Shown one piece after another: positions 10,425-23,512 of a stretch of DNA of 64,000 bases; the stretch's first letter is position 1; each line of letters begins with the position of its first letter. This stretch comes from Glebionis coronaria. Its lineage: Eukaryota; Streptophyta; Magnoliopsida; Asterales; Asteraceae. Where the stretch lies: contig CM046876.1 in NCBI GenBank assembly GCA_025667525.1, positions 482,256,557 to 482,320,556 of the forward strand, written 5' to 3'. The position numbers and the translations under genes were made by a program. The notes under the pieces were generated by a model. That model was not told where the DNA came from. It did no database searches and saw only the letters and a program-made list of their open reading frames with translations.

Positions 10425-12526
10425 ACCAGTACCCTCTTCTTCTTCACTTTCTTCCCTTTCTTCCTCAGGTAGAATGTGATAAGGTACCACACTTCCAAAC
10501 GTTTTGAATAACCTATCATCCTCCATGATAGCGTCATTCAGGGATTTTTAAAGAGCCCGTTGAATCCTAGATTTATCAAACGATCCAAGTTCCACCATAC
10601 GAGCTTTGAGGATCTTCTTTAATTCAAAATCCGTTAACTCATAAGCAATTTTATATGCGGATTCTGAAGGATTGGATGACTTGATCATCAAATTATCAGC
10701 TGCGAGTGTCTTCAACTCATCACGCAGTTTTGGCATAATGGACTCAACAGATTCTTTCACTCTTTCTTCAACAGAAGCTTCAAGTGCTTCTTTCTGCTCC
10801 TTGTATTTATCCCTCATCGCTTGAAGTCTGGTTATACGTGCATCATGCATATCAGCTTCAGCCTGCTTAACCTGAGCTAGTTCTTCTGCATGAGCTTTTC
10901 GTGTTAACTCCATCTTTGCAGCGAACTTAGCAAGCATCTCTTCTTGGGCTTTCTTAGTTGCTTCTTCACTTTGCACTCTTCGAAGTAGCTCTTGGCGAAG
11001 ATTATCCATCTCTCTTTTTTGATTATCCGTGTGTTTGTCCAACATTTCTGCCATGACAAATGCAGCCATTGATGATGTTCCAGAGCTACTCTTGGAAGGT
11101 TGAAGAGGCTCGGTTGTTACTACGGTACTAAGGATGGGAGTTATTGGTGGTGGAAGAAATGGTGTTGAAACCGGTCTGGTTGGTAAGGGTTGTATTGGTG
11201 GAGGTTGAGTTGCTAAAGGTTGAGTTACTAATGGTTGAGTGGACACCATGATTGTAGGAGCACCAGACTCCTTTTCAACACTTGCTGAAACGGGGGGGAT
11301 GGATGTCTCCTTCGAAGTAGAATACCTTTCAGGTGATCCAAACTCAAAAACATCCTCTGGCTCCTCGTACTCTTCTTCAATATTTACCCGTGCACCCGAA
11401 CCACTACCGCCAGTATCTTTCCTACTCCTTTGAATAGCTATCTTCATCATTTTTCTCTCCGTCTTGTCAAGAGTAGGATCAACAACATCTTCTTCGTCAC
11501 GTAGAACCATCTCATCAGCCTTACCCTTTCCCTTCTTAACCTCAGTCTTCTTCTTCTTGGTTTCAGGTTCAGGTAACGCAGCTGGTTGCTTGCGTTTACC
11601 TTTACTCTTGACCGTAGTAGACGAGTCTTCTCCAGTCTGAAGGTTAGCTTTTAGCTTCTTGATTTCTAACAGCAGTAGTTTGTAATCAGTAGAGCCTTTG
11701 ATTTTCTCCGTCAGAAGATAATCGGGAATAGGACCAGGAATCACACCACCAGATGGTCCTTCATGCCTTAGATCCACAGTATCATCAGCTTCTTCAGTGT
11801 GATAACGACTTGCTGCACGCCTATCAATAGTAGCATCATTTTTCATAAAATAATTAATGATAAGCTTGATAAACCGAGGATAAGGAAAGAAATTTGTCTT
11901 CAGCTTCTTGTTTTGGAAGAGTTGAAAGGTGAATTCTTCCCATATCAACAATGCATAATCTGCATTTGCACCTTTGTACATGCCATAGAAGAGGTTCATT
12001 ATTGGACTACGCAAAGCATCATGCCCACTTGTTTTCGGTGTAAGACATCTACTGAGAATACCCAACATTGCTCTCCAAGGTTGTCCTACTTTAGCAGTGG
12101 TAAACTCAGACGCAACTCGTATGTCAGGACATCCAAGAGCCTCGAACATCTCCATTAGTTCATCTTTAGTAGGATCCCTCGAAAATGACATGCCTTTGGG
12201 TGTATCCCGTATACCAAAAATCTTCCGGAAGTCTGAAACTGTGAGCGTCTGCTGCTTGTTGTCGATGGTGAAGGTGATCTTGTTTGAAGTACTCTCCTTG
12301 ATAGCCTAGAACTCATACATGTACTCATAAGGCACCGAGGCAGTACTCCTAAGGGCGTTCTTGAAATGAGAGTGATCAAGGATTGCTATGGCTATTTAAA
12401 TCCATGGTGAGTGGATTTTGAGACTTGCTTCAGCCGGTAATTATTTGGTATGAACTTGAGGGTTCGTGCTTTAGCAATAGCGGCTTCTCTAGAGTCTTGG
12501 ATTGCTTGTACAGTTGGATTAGTCAT
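8563..12526 (-). pseudogene. Large post-pol ORF of inner copia element (unknown function, broken)
   Basis: A minus-strand ORF of about 1,320 codons downstream of RNase H. A likely start is the ATG at 12526. The best stretches are 12191-10548 (547 residues) and 10116-8563 (517 residues). Parts in order: a helical domain with WRAMLGILSRCLTPKTSGHD and a LLIWEEF stretch; a basic linker; a glutamate-rich coiled coil (about 11000-10700); an acidic D/E run (10460-10300); a lysine/serine-rich linker; and a C-terminal domain ending RRLMRSLERFVGGR. Lesions: a TAG near 12400 and a frameshift before 12191, TAA at 10548-10550, and a frameshift near 10290. I recall similar ORFs linked to Asteraceae copia elements but know no demonstrated function. 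It is not a typical envelope: no signal peptide or membrane segment is evident. Confidence 0.75.
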
Positions 12527-12662
12527 TGTATCTGCTTAAGATAAGACATGAAAGGTTGATGCACAAAAACATATATAGATATGTATCATTCTTATATCTA
12601 AGCATAACATATTTCAACAACATAATTCAACAAGTACTTATAGCATGCAAATACTATCAATC

Positions 12663-13210
12663 AAACAACTCTTCATCCGGAACTTTCCTTCATTCGGAAC
12701 TTCTTCATCCGGAACATTCCTTCATTCGGAACTTCTTCATTCGGAAGTTCTTCATTCGGAACTTCTTCATTCGGAAGTCCTTCATTCGGAACTTCTTCAT
12801 TCGGAAGTCCTTCATTCGGAAGTCCTTCATTCGGAAGTCCTTCATTCGGAACTTCTTCATTCGGAAGTTCTTCATTCGGAACTTCTTCATTCGGAAGTTC
12901 TTCATTCGGAACTTCTTCATTCGGAAGTTCTTCATTCGGAACTTCTTCATTCGGAAGTCCTTCATTCGGAACTTCTTCATTCGGAAGTCCTTCATTCGGA
13001 ACTTCTTCATTCGGAAGTCCTTCATTCGGAACTTCTTCATTCGGAAGTCCTTCATTCGGAACTTCTTCATTCGGAAGTCCTTCATTCGGAACTTCCTTCA
13101 TTCGGAAGTCCTTCATTCGGAACTTCCTTCATTCGGAAGTTCTTCATTCGGAACTTCCTTCATTCGGAAGTTTTTCAGAAAATTCCTTCATTCGGAAGTT
13201 TTTATCTAAG
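12663..13210. repeat. 15-bp minisatellite, TTCATTCGGAA(C/G)T(T/C)C unit
   Basis: About 36 tandem 15-base units alternating between TTCATTCGGAACTTC and TTCATTCGGAAGTYC. The unit length is a multiple of three, so all six frames stay open and give spurious pentapeptide repeats. It lies between RNase H and the post-pol ORF of the inner copia element. Confidence 0.97.
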
Positions 13211-14516
13211 TTCATCCGGAACATTACAAACACACTTATGAAAGATTTTTCTAATCGCGTTTGTGAGTTCTAAGGTAATCTAAAGCAACACCACATCATC
13301 TAAAGCTATTCCGAGCAAAACCTACCACAAATCCTAATCGATTAAGCCTAAATTAAGGAATAAACCCTAAATCTGATAATGTTTATTATTTGAATCAATT
13401 AAGGGGATATAGATGATGAATTGGACGAATTTATAAGTTAAATATAGATGATTATTACCTTTTAAATCGAATGAATCGGATTTAATGAATAAACGAGAGG
13501 TTTTAGAGCTTGTATGTGTGTTTTAATGGCGGCAAACTAAAAGTGTAACAGTGAAGAAGAAAGTAAAACGTATGGGGGGATTTTGGTTGACTAGGTCAAA
13601 AATTTTGCAACTTTCTCAACTTGTCACTTTTAACCCTACATTTTCACTCCGTTTCCTTTTTGTTTATAACTTATCTTTTCATTTTTTCTTAAGCATTGTT
13701 AAATTTCGCCAACACAACTTAAGCATCTCAACCTATTAGCATATCTCCAAGATCTTAAAGCAAGTCCTATCACCTTGAACGAGCACAAGTCATTTTCTAA
13801 AGCAATACCACTCATTTACCATTTAGCCATTAATATTCCACAATCACTTTTGAAAAATCAATTTGATGACGAAGATGATTTAATATTTTCTCCCCCTTAA
13901 ACGATGACCCGTTTTCTATTTAAAGAGCTGTAGTCATTGTTTAAAGAGTCAAATATTGATGAAAGCATTTCCAATTGATGTCTTGAAAAAAATTGATTCG
14001 TGGTGTCAATAAGATTTCTCTTATTTTAACAAATTAATGCACTGAGACGTACATAAATTCGTGTTAGACCAAGTTGTAAAGTAAATTTGATCCCTTTGCA
14101 TGATTTGGCTTGTAAATCATGCCCGAGAAAATTAATTCCCGTTCTGAGCCAACGTTTTCCAAGGAAATACGTGACTTTAATATGAAAACCGGGTTGCAGT
14201 CTGAAATAACTACAAGCCATTATGGGCATGTTTTAAAAATGTACAACTTTTATACGGACTCTATTTATGGCACCGTGTCAATATTGATCGACATTTCTAA
14301 GGCCGTAAATATTACCGTACTAAAAGACATGCCCGTTTTAAAAACGAAAAATATTTTTGGTTTTTCTGGATTTTATAATTTTTATGGTTTTTGTAGGTTT
14401 TATATTTTTTATGGATTTTGTTGGTTTTATATTTTTGTATTTTCTTTTTGTGGTGTATATATTTACGATAATATACATGATCACGAACAAAGGATACTCT
14501 GAATAGTTTACCACCA
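13211..14516. other. AT-rich spacer between pol and minisatellite in inner copia
   Basis: No coding support. Near 14360-14450 there is a T-rich run with repeated GGTTTTATATTTTT-like words. A 127-residue plus-strand reading at 14119-14502 is judged a chance opening, because it lies antisense to the element and has skewed F/Y/I composition. Confidence 0.6.
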
Positions 14517-17500
14517 CTATTCAGCTGATTCTTCTGCCAACTCTTTGAGAGTCGCTGGAGTGAATGATTTCATGCCAAGCTTGTCGATCAAAAACTCGAT
14601 TCGTCCTCGATCTAAGGCTTTGGTGAACATATCCGCCAGCTGGTACTCAGTAGTGACAAAATACAGCTCGATCACTCCGTTCTCCACCTGCTCTTTAATG
14701 AAATGGTAGCGAATGTCTATGTGCTTGGCCCGGGAGTGTTGAACGTAGTTGCAGCAAAGGGCAATGGCGCTCTTGTTGTCACAATACATCGGAATTTTGT
14801 TAAATCCCAAACCGTAGTCAGTTAATTGTGATCTCATCCAAAGGACTTGAGCACAACAACCGGACATGGCGATGTATTCAGCCTCCGTGCTAGAAATTGC
14901 AGCGCTTTTCTGCCTTTTTGAAGACCAACTGATCAATCTATCTCCAAGGAGTTGCACAGATCCAGAAGTGCTACGCCTCGTGTCTTGACATCCAGCATGA
15001 TCGGCATCTGCGTATGATATTAAAGCAATGGAGGAATCTTTCGGATACCATAGACCACGATGAAGTGTTCCTTTTAGATACCGAAAGATCCTTTTAACTA
15101 CATGTAGGTGCTTTTCGGTAGGCCGAGCCTGATACCGGGCACACATGCATACAGCAAATTGCAAATCAGGCCTGCTAGCAGTCAGATATAGAAGGGTGCC
15201 GATCATCCCACGGTAAAGTTTTGGATCGACAATAGTCCCATTCCTATCTTCATCTAACTTGGATTTCTCCACCATTGGAGTGTCCACGGGGTCACAATTT
15301 TAAAAGTTATATTTCTTAAGAGATTCTAGAACATATTGGATTGATTAATAAAGATGCCTCTGGGATTCTTAGAAATCTGTAATCCTAAGAAAAATGAAAT
15401 TTTTCCCATCATCGACATCTGAAAGCGTGTGGACATTATCTTCTCAAAGCGATTTGACAATTCTATGTTAGTGGCAGCAAATATTATATCATCAACATAA
15501 ATTTGTACCAGAATCATGTCGTTGCCTTCCTTGAGAGTGAATAGAGTGGGGTCCACTTTGCCTTTGGAGAAGCCTTCCGAGATGAGGTATGTTGAAAGGA
15601 GATCGTACCACGCGCGTGGAGCTTGTTTCAACCCATAGAGAGCCTTCTTAAGCTTGTACACATGATTAGGAAACTCCGTGCTAACGAACCCATCCGGCTG
15701 ACTAACATAGACTTCTTCCCTTAGTTCACCGTTCAAAAATGTCGTCTTCACATCCATTTGATAGACGATCATGTTCATATGAGCAGCATACGCAAGGAAT
15801 AGTCTAATCGCCTCCAATCTTGCCACAGGAGCAAAAGATTCTTCAAAGTCTATACCCAAGGCTTGTTTATATCCTCTAGCAACCAATCTAGCCTTATTCT
15901 TTAATACCACACCCATCTCATCAAGTTTAACCTTATAAACCCATAACAAGGTAAGGATGTTAACCTTGTCAGGGAGAGGAACTAATTCCCATACTTCAAG
16001 TCGTTGGAATTCATTTAGTTCCTCCTGCATGGCTTCAATCCAAGATGATTGAGTCATAGCCTGCTGCCAATTTTTAGGTTCAACTTCAGAGAGAAATGCA
16101 TCAAAGTAGCAATAGAGTGCACTCTCTTGTAATTGATGGCGTGTAGAGACTGGTCGATCTAGATCTCCAATGACATTCCTAATTGGGTGATCTTTTATCC
16201 ATTTAGTGCTATGGTTTTCAATCCTAGGTGGTCTGGAGTGAACAATAGAAGGAGCTTCTTCTGAGGTAGACGCGGCTGAAGGGTTTTCAGGTATCGCTAC
16301 ACCAAAGAAAGGAAGCTCTTGCAGGTGAGCATATTCCAAATCGTGATCAATGGAATCCTCTTCCACATCATTAGGCACAAGTAGGGGTGACGATTCAGGT
16401 GTAGTTTGAGAATCACTTGGTGAAGGTGCATCTGGTTCAATGTGAATTGAAGATGCATTAGATAAAGCTTCATTGGCTGGAGCAACAACTTCAGGAATTG
16501 GAGCTATCACTACGGGTGCTGGAACTTCATCATTTGGGGGATCAAAGAATTCGTCAAACAACGGTTGAAGCAATTTATCCCACTCGGGCCTTGTTGGTGG
16601 TAAAAATGATGTAGAAGTAGGATTATTGGGAACTAATCCGGAACTAATAGCACCGGTTCCCATCTCATGAAGCGCGGGTTCAGAGCTGTGTTGCTCAGAA
16701 GCCATCGCTGTCAGCTCATCGAAATCTGCGTCCATAGTTTCTACAATCTTGCCAAGACGACGGTTGTAAATTCGGTATGCTTTCTTGGACGGTGAGTAAC
16801 CAATGAAAATTCCTATATCGGCTTTCGGTTGAAGCTTACCCAAGTTCTCACTATTAATGTTTGGATAACAAAGAGCACCAAACACATGAAAAAATGAAAC
16901 ATCGGGTTTACGGTCATGTAGAAGCTCATAAGGTGTTTTTCCATGGCGTTTCCGAATGATAGAACGGTTTTGGGTGAAACATGCAGTAGATATAGCCTCT
17001 GCCCACAAGAACAATGGAGCATTCGCATAAATAAGCATAGTCCTAGCAGCTTCCATAAATGTACGATTCCGTCTTTCAACGACACCGTTTTGTTGTGGAG
17101 TGCGTGCAACGGATGTTTCATGTGAGATACCAACTCCCTCATAGTAATCACGAAGAGTCTGGTTGACGAACTATGTTCCATTGTCTGTACGAATACGGCG
17201 GACAGTAGTATTTAAACGTACCTGAATGAGTTTCAGAAAAGTGATGATAGCCTTCGGTGCTTCATCCTTTGTACGTAGAAATCTAACCCATGTAAACCTG
17301 GAGAAATCATCCACAATGACAAGAATGAATTTCTTACCGCTCACACTTTCAGTTCTCATTGGCCCACAAAGATCCATATGCAAAAGATGAAGTTTTTCTT
17401 GATTGGTGTCTTCAGCTTTGGGCTTATATGATTTCTTGGTACTTTTCTCCCTTGAACACGCGGAACATAAATGATCCTTGTGAAATTTGAGCTTTGGAAG

Positions 17501-17983
17501 ACCACGAACTAATTTGTTTTTAGCCAGATGATTGATAGCATCAAAATTAAGATGAGATAATCTGCGATGCCATAACCATGACTTGGTCTTAGATGCTTTA
17601 GAGAGAAGACATACTGGAGAAGCGGCCATCATGTCTTGTAGAGACAACGTATAAAGATTTGCACCACGAGATCCCTTCAACAAATATTTTCCTTCCAAGT
17701 TGCGGATGAAACAAGTGTGTTGTCGAAAAGCAACCTCTAGGTTGGAATCACAAAACTGTCCTACTGAGAATAAATTATGACCAAGACCTTCTACATAGTA
17801 TACCCTTGAAATCGTAACGTTTCCAATCTGATATTCACCATACCCCATTATCTTTGCTATATGATCATTCCCGAATTTAACCGTACCAAGAAACTTGCTG
17901 ACGAAATTTCGGAGCATCGAGCGATCTCTGGTCATATGCTTTGAACAACCGGAGTCCAAATACCAGAGGATGATTTGGACCAC
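14517..17983 (-). pseudogene. Inner copia pol: protease, integrase, reverse transcriptase, RNase H
   Basis: Minus-strand order is protease with LDSGCSKHMT (about 17955), GAG-pre-integrase HRRLSHLNF, integrase core with HMDLCGP and RIRTDNGT (17990-17171), integrase end with [11 protein letters not shown], reverse transcriptase with [10 protein letters not shown] (about 15510), and RNase H with STEAEYIA and [10 protein letters not shown] ending at 14517. Damage: a stop at 17171-17173 inside the integrase core, a frameshift near 15300 between RT and RNase H, and a break from gag near 18139-17983. Motifs are those of Ty1/copia (integrase before RT). It would make cDNA and integrate it, but this copy cannot encode a full enzyme set. 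Confidence 0.93.
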
Positions 17984-18138
17984 CTGAAAATATCACCACA
18001 CGAAGACAATGTAGAGGTATAGGAATCTGAATGTTCCTTGTCATTAGCAGGTACAGATTTAATAATCTTAGATTTGCTAACTTTAGGTTTCCTAGATTTC
18101 CTAGCCTTCTTCTTCCTAGTTGGTGGTGTAGATTCTAG

Positions 18139-20856
18139 TTAACTTAAATCCTGTGGTATTTCTTCACTGATAGGCACTATAGTGGGGGCTGACCTAATTA
18201 AAGGGCGCTGTTTCCATACTTGAGTGCGAGTGTGCCTAACTAAAGAACGCTCAGACCTAACCTCAATGGATGCATTCCTAGTTAAAGGGCACATTTTTCC
18301 ATCTAATGTAAAGGTCCTACCAGTGGGACGCCATTGCCAGCCAACTTGGGCACGAGTTCTACCCGTTGGCTTCCATTCAAGACCATTCCTAAAGGCATTC
18401 ATTTCATTCACATGATCAATAAGACACAAATCATGACGTTGGGAAAACATACATTCATTACAATTCCAACATTTTAAATCAGAATTCACAAATGGTTTAG
18501 GCTTCTGCACAGGCGCAGAGCTTTTAGTCTTAACATGATTCTTCTTATTTAAAACTGAACTAACATTCCTATGGTGATCTTCTACTTTCTTCTTTTTGGC
18601 ACTACTAGTGGAGGGCTTGATCTTATCTTTCTTGAGTGGCGATCCTTTAGCCTTAGTAGTCTCTTTTAATCCTGTAGAAGGCAAAGTGGGAATATTAGCA
18701 ACAGATTTTAAAGGTGCCTTACTTGATGGTGCCAGTGACGGTTTTGCTCCTGGAGTCTTATTGAATGGAGTTACAGCAATGGGCCTATTAGTAAGTAGTG
18801 CAGAACCTGGTTTACCTATGTATTGCAAGTATGCTAAGCAATATTGAACTCGCTTAATATATTCATGAGCCGAATAATAGTAGCTACTTGAGGGATCTAA
18901 GGCATAAAGATCGTCTAAAATATCCCTAACAAGATCTACATGCTTAATGGCATTCCTCATATAATCATCGTAGGTAACCGAGTTTCTCTTATGAAGCGGG
19001 TTCTTATAAAGTACTACTGACTTGGTTGTTGGAGCACTAGTGGACGGTGCAGAGTCGGTAGCTAAGTTATCAACAACTTCTTGTCGGGTGAGAAGAAGTG
19101 TCTCCTTTAACTCGGCCAAAACCATGTTTTTGTCAATGAGCAGGATGTTTAAGTCAGAGATTTACTCATACTTTTGGTTCAGTTGTTCAACATAAGATTG
19201 TTGCTGTGCCGCATTAAAAGCGAAGCGTTCTTCTAGTGAACCATAAAGAGCGGATAGTCCTTGTCTTGTCCGATCCATCTCCCCTAGAACAGACGAAAGT
19301 CTAATTTCTAAGACCTGGTTTTTAGACTCTGCAGCCTCTAGTTCCAATTTTAGTGTTTCATTTGATGACACATCTCTCTTCAATCTCATAATCTCTTCCT
19401 CTAATGCCTTAACAATTGCAATCATCTTGTCACTCGTCTCAACACCGTTTTCACAACCATTTGATATCAAAAGATTCTCATTTTGAGTTTGTTGTTTTAA
19501 TGCTAAAGATATACAATGTTGTTCTAGTTGATTAAAGCGTTTTGAAAGTAAATTGTAAGAATCTTGTAGCTTTAAAAACTCAGCGTTAGATTCGTGACAA
19601 GAATGAATATCTACCTCATTTACAGTATCAGCAACATTTACAGAGAGATCACAAACATCATCACAAATATTCACAGCATCATAATTAATCATAGCGGATG
19701 TAAGCTCATTCGAATAATTAACATTTACAGTAGTAAGCACATCACACGAAATTACTGCGGACAAGAATCGGTCATATTCGGTTAAAATCTTTTCTTTTTC
19801 AATTAGTTGTAGTTCGTAAGAGGTGTCCATTTCATAAAACACTTTTTGAACTTCACCAATTTCAAACACAAGATTTTCCTTAAGAGATGCAAAACTTCCT
19901 TTTAGACTTTCGACAAATGGATTGATCTCATTTTTAAACACCTCGTTCATATGTTCGAAAGCCCATTCTCCGGCGTTTAAGCCATTTGAAGTTGTACATT
20001 CCAAAATGACCTTGTCAAAATTAGTAAAGTATTTATTAATCTCTTGCAAGTTTAACCATACAGTGCTAACAGGTGGAAGATCCTTTGGAATTTCCTTAGG
20101 ACCTTCCATATTGACAAGTGTAGGAAATGTACTAGGGTTTTCTTCATCTAATATGTAGGTTGGTGCTGTTATGAGATCTTTGTCAATATGGAAGCGAATT
20201 CTAAAATCCGTTTTAGCAAGCTCCTTATTCATTTTAAAATAATCACACTCGGGATTTTTTTTGCAGAATTGTATGACCGATCCTCATCAACTAGATCCTT
20301 ACTTGTTCGATCATCGAAAAAAACCAATCGGGTCTAAGGCCAATCCTAAATGAGTTGCATTATAAAGTCTTGGACTATGTCTTAAAGCTTGTTTTGCATA
20401 CCTTGGGTTAGGGGGAAGGCCTTTTTGACGTGATAAGTTAAATTCTCTAAACGAAGCATCAAATAAGTGCACTAATTGAGAAGCAGTGTATTGTCTTAAA
20501 AGCAAATAATCTAGACTTCTAATCTTATTAGTAGCATTAATCTCCATTTCATTCTTCTTAGACTCGAGTGATTCAAAATCCGTTTGAAGTTTTTGAAAAT
20601 TAGTGACCACTAACTCCTTTTCTTTAAGTTCATTAGACAGATTTGCTCTTAAGTTTTCAATTTCTTGCAAGTGACCCATTTGTTTGTTTCGAAAGTGATC
20701 ATATTCGGGATTTGTTAGAACACTAGACGAAGGCACTAATTCCAAAGTTTGAACTTTCTTGTTGCTTAAGGCAAGCTCATCAGACAAATTCTTATTCTTA
20801 GCTAGGGTTTCTAAAAGTGCAGCATTCATTTGGCTAAGTAATGTAGCAGGAACCAT
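18139..20856 (-). pseudogene. Inner copia gag extension: coiled-coil region
   Basis: Three open stretches in one frame (20856-20311, 20232-19162, 19125-18139), separated by single stops, between the gag zinc knuckle and the protease. The protein is rich in E, K, L and N with long heptad-like stretches. It ends in a lysine/serine-rich part with a C-X2-C pair (CWNCNECMF) and repeated WKPTGR/WRPTGR words near 18400-18310. I know of coiled-coil gag extensions in large plant copia elements; the role here is inferred as particle structure. Confidence 0.75.
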
Positions 20857-20904
20857 GACCGAATCTTGTTAAGCAGGAGTAGGCGTATGCGAAATGGCTC
20901 CCGG

Positions 20905-22714
20905 TTATGATTCACTCAAAGTCTGGGGACTCACATTGATATTGCTATCATTGTTTGTCTCCTCATTTGAAAGACTCACCACCGAAGACTCATTCGAATC
21001 AGAACTCTCTTGCACAACTTGATGTGGTTGAATACTAGCATCAGTGGTATTATCGGTGGTATTAATAAGTACCTCAGATCTCTTTTCTGGCCCTAAGCTG
21101 GAGATAGTTGCCATGAGAGCAGCCTTTGCAGATTGAAATTCATCACAGTCTGAGTCATACACATCGAGATCATCTGCTTGGTATGTTGCATTCTGTGTGG
21201 TAACAGTGTCTTGTTCAGCAATCCCTGGATCAGCAAGAAATGCAAGCTCCTCTGCATCAAGTTCCCTTCCTTGTGCCTGAGCATTCACCAGATAGATCTT
21301 CTCTGCAAACCATTGTCCATCCCTTCTCCTCTTGGGTTTCTTACAATCTCTGGACATGTGTCCTTCTTCCTTGCAGTTGTAGCATGTAATCATTCTCAAC
21401 TTGCCTGTGGAATTAGCCCGTGGAGCAGGATTGACCATTGGAGCAGTATTGACCGTGCGAGCATTGGTAGTTGATGTGGTAGGTCTCCCCTGATATGGTT
21501 GAATAGGTTGAACCATTACCCTGCCATTCTCAATAGTAGCTTGTTGGCGAGAATTGGATGAATTCCTCAACTGATTGTTGGTAGGAGCTGATCCCCTAAA
21601 TCCTCGTTTGCTTAAAGTCCTTGTGAGATAAGCAGACATAGTGGTTAACACTTCAACTGGGTCAGCACCTTGTTTGAATACATGAATGGGGACTTCCTCA
21701 TCATCACAGTACATTGCTTGATCTAGATGAGCTGCATAATCACTAGAAGGAATACTCATTTGATCAGGGTAGCTTGTTGGATATGCTGCATTCTCTTGAT
21801 AAGAAGAATATGAAGATTGAGCATAAGGTGCAATACTTGCTGGGTGAGGTTGTGTAGCATATTGTGATGAAGGTGCACTAAACTGATATTGTTGCTGATG
21901 TGAGGTGGGTGGTTGTGGTAGAATCGAGTATTGGGGGAAGGTTGGTGTCATGTAAGGTGATGGATGATAGGCTTGATGTCCCAAGATATAAGGAGTGTTG
22001 TTGTGAGACAAGCTTGGTTGATTCGCCATCAAAGCTAAGGAATCAGGGTACATACCTCGAGGTGAACGGTGCATGATCACATGTTTCTCATGCTGCTGAA
22101 GGAAAGCATAGAGTTGATCCAAATTGCACTTGAGGTAAAGTATTCAAGAATTTGGTGTTAACCTGGAATGGAGCAATCACGAGATTGTATACATTCAGAT
22201 CATTCATGAGAGTGGTGAACCTGAAGTAATAATCGTGAAGCGTTTCCCCTGGGTTGTACGTGAATCTATCAAACAGATCATACAACTGACATTCCCTTTC
22301 CTGTTTGGTGAGAGACGTACCTTGTAACAACACCTTTAGACGTTCCCATAAATCCTTTGCCACCGTATACTGACTTACCATCCTATAGATGTCATGGGGA
22401 AGAGCTTGGAGAATGGTTTGAAGAGCTTTTTCGTCTGCATCGGCAATAAGTTGTTGAGCTGGTGTAAGTTCTTCAAATTCTCTTGGTCGAGTCACATTGT
22501 TAGCCACGATGGTACCATAGTCAAGTGGACCATTTAAAATTGACTTAACCATAAGCCTCCCATAAACCGGTTTTCCCTTAAGGTAAGACATCGTCCGGCC
22601 TTGCCATGCTTCAAAAACTTCTTTGATGAGCATTGGAGGGCGATTATCCGTTCCCGTAATGACGGAAATATCCGTAAGGGATGTCATCTGAGGCATTACT
22701 GAATTCGGATTCAT
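20905..22714 (-). pseudogene. Inner copia gag (capsid and zinc knuckle)
   Basis: The likely start is the ATG at 22714, since the upstream open codons to 22840 run into the leader repeats. The capsid-like part carries LWERLKVLLQGT and QERECQLYDLFDRF. The second part is Q/P/Y-rich and holds the CCHC zinc knuckle CYNCKEEGHMSRDC (about 21390-21350). A deletion with frameshift at about 22125-22095 breaks the chain between LNTLPQ and LDQLYAFLQQHEK. The same frame then runs on into the coiled-coil extension after a stop at 20905. Confidence 0.9.
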
Positions 22715-22849
22715 TTTGTCAACTTCAAAGAGACAAAGATTATCGGTTGATCGAGCAGTGAAGTAAAGCTTGTGAATTGTGTTGAGTTTTTGTTGTAAGA
22801 AACCAAGATTAAATCCTCTAAAAAATCGTCGAAAAAACAAGTAAAATAA

Positions 22850-23265
22850 CCCTTGATTCGGAACTTTTTGTTGATTCGGATGTTTGATTCGGAAGATTTG
22901 GCTTGGAATACCTTGATTCAGAACTTTTGGTTCGGAAGTCTTGATCCGGAACTTTCCCTTGATCCGGAACTTTTTCCTTGATCCGGAACTTTCCTTGATC
23001 CGGAACTTTCTCCTTGATCCGGAACTTTCCTTGATCCGGAACTTTTGGTTCGGAACTTCCTTGATCCGGAACTTTTGTTGATCCGGAACTTTTCGTTCGG
23101 AACTTTTGGTTCGGAACTTTTGTTGATCCGGAACTTTGGTTGATCCGGAACTTTTTGGTTCGGAACTTTTTGGTTCGGAACTTTGGTTGATCCGGAACTT
23201 GTTGGTTCGGAACTTTGGTTGATCCGGAACTTGTTGGTTCGGAACTTTTGCTGGGTAATCAGAAA
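22850..23265. repeat. Minisatellite in inner copia leader, TTGATCCGGAACTTT-type units
   Basis: About 25 irregular units of 14-17 bases with the cores GATCCGGAACTTT and GGTTCGGAACTTT, between PBS and gag. The core is the same TTC/TCCGGAAC word as in the 12663-13210 repeat, but the unit is less regular. Confidence 0.93.
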
Positions 23266-23497
23266 CTTGTACGATGAACAGTCGATCAATAAAAATGAAG
23301 ATTAAACCCAGATGTTTAACAAATAACCCAAAAAGTTTTGTGATTTCTATAATAATAAGTAAAAACTAATACTTATCCACTAATCCCAATCACAAAAACA
23401 CCAAAAACACCAAGAATCAAGATGGATCTTCTTAAAGAACACTAATACAATCAAAAACTAAAAAACCACACAAATCACTACCTTAAATCACCCCATA

Positions 23498-23511
23498 GCT
23501 CTTGATACCAA
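23498..23511 (-). other. tRNA-Met primer-binding site of inner copia
   Basis: The minus strand reads TTGGTATCAAGAGC one base inside the 5' LTR. It matches the plant initiator tRNA-Met 3'-end complement. Confidence 0.88.
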
Positions 23512-23512
23512 A

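Noticed and set aside
10242..10472. Plus-strand I/F-rich opening
   Set aside because: Antisense to the acidic D/E run of the post-pol ORF, a codon-complement effect.
12663..13210. CRISPR-like array or heat-shock-element array
   Set aside because: Units are contiguous without spacers, and the GAA/TTC spacing is one base, not the two of a heat-shock element.
12526..13241. Long plus and minus openings with pentapeptide repeats (FIRNF, NEEVP, RMKKF)
   Set aside because: The 15-bp repeat unit keeps every frame open; no evidence of a protein.
22918..23289. 123-codon minus opening in the leader repeats
   Set aside because: Made wholly of the CGGAAC minisatellite with irregular units, upstream of the true gag start.
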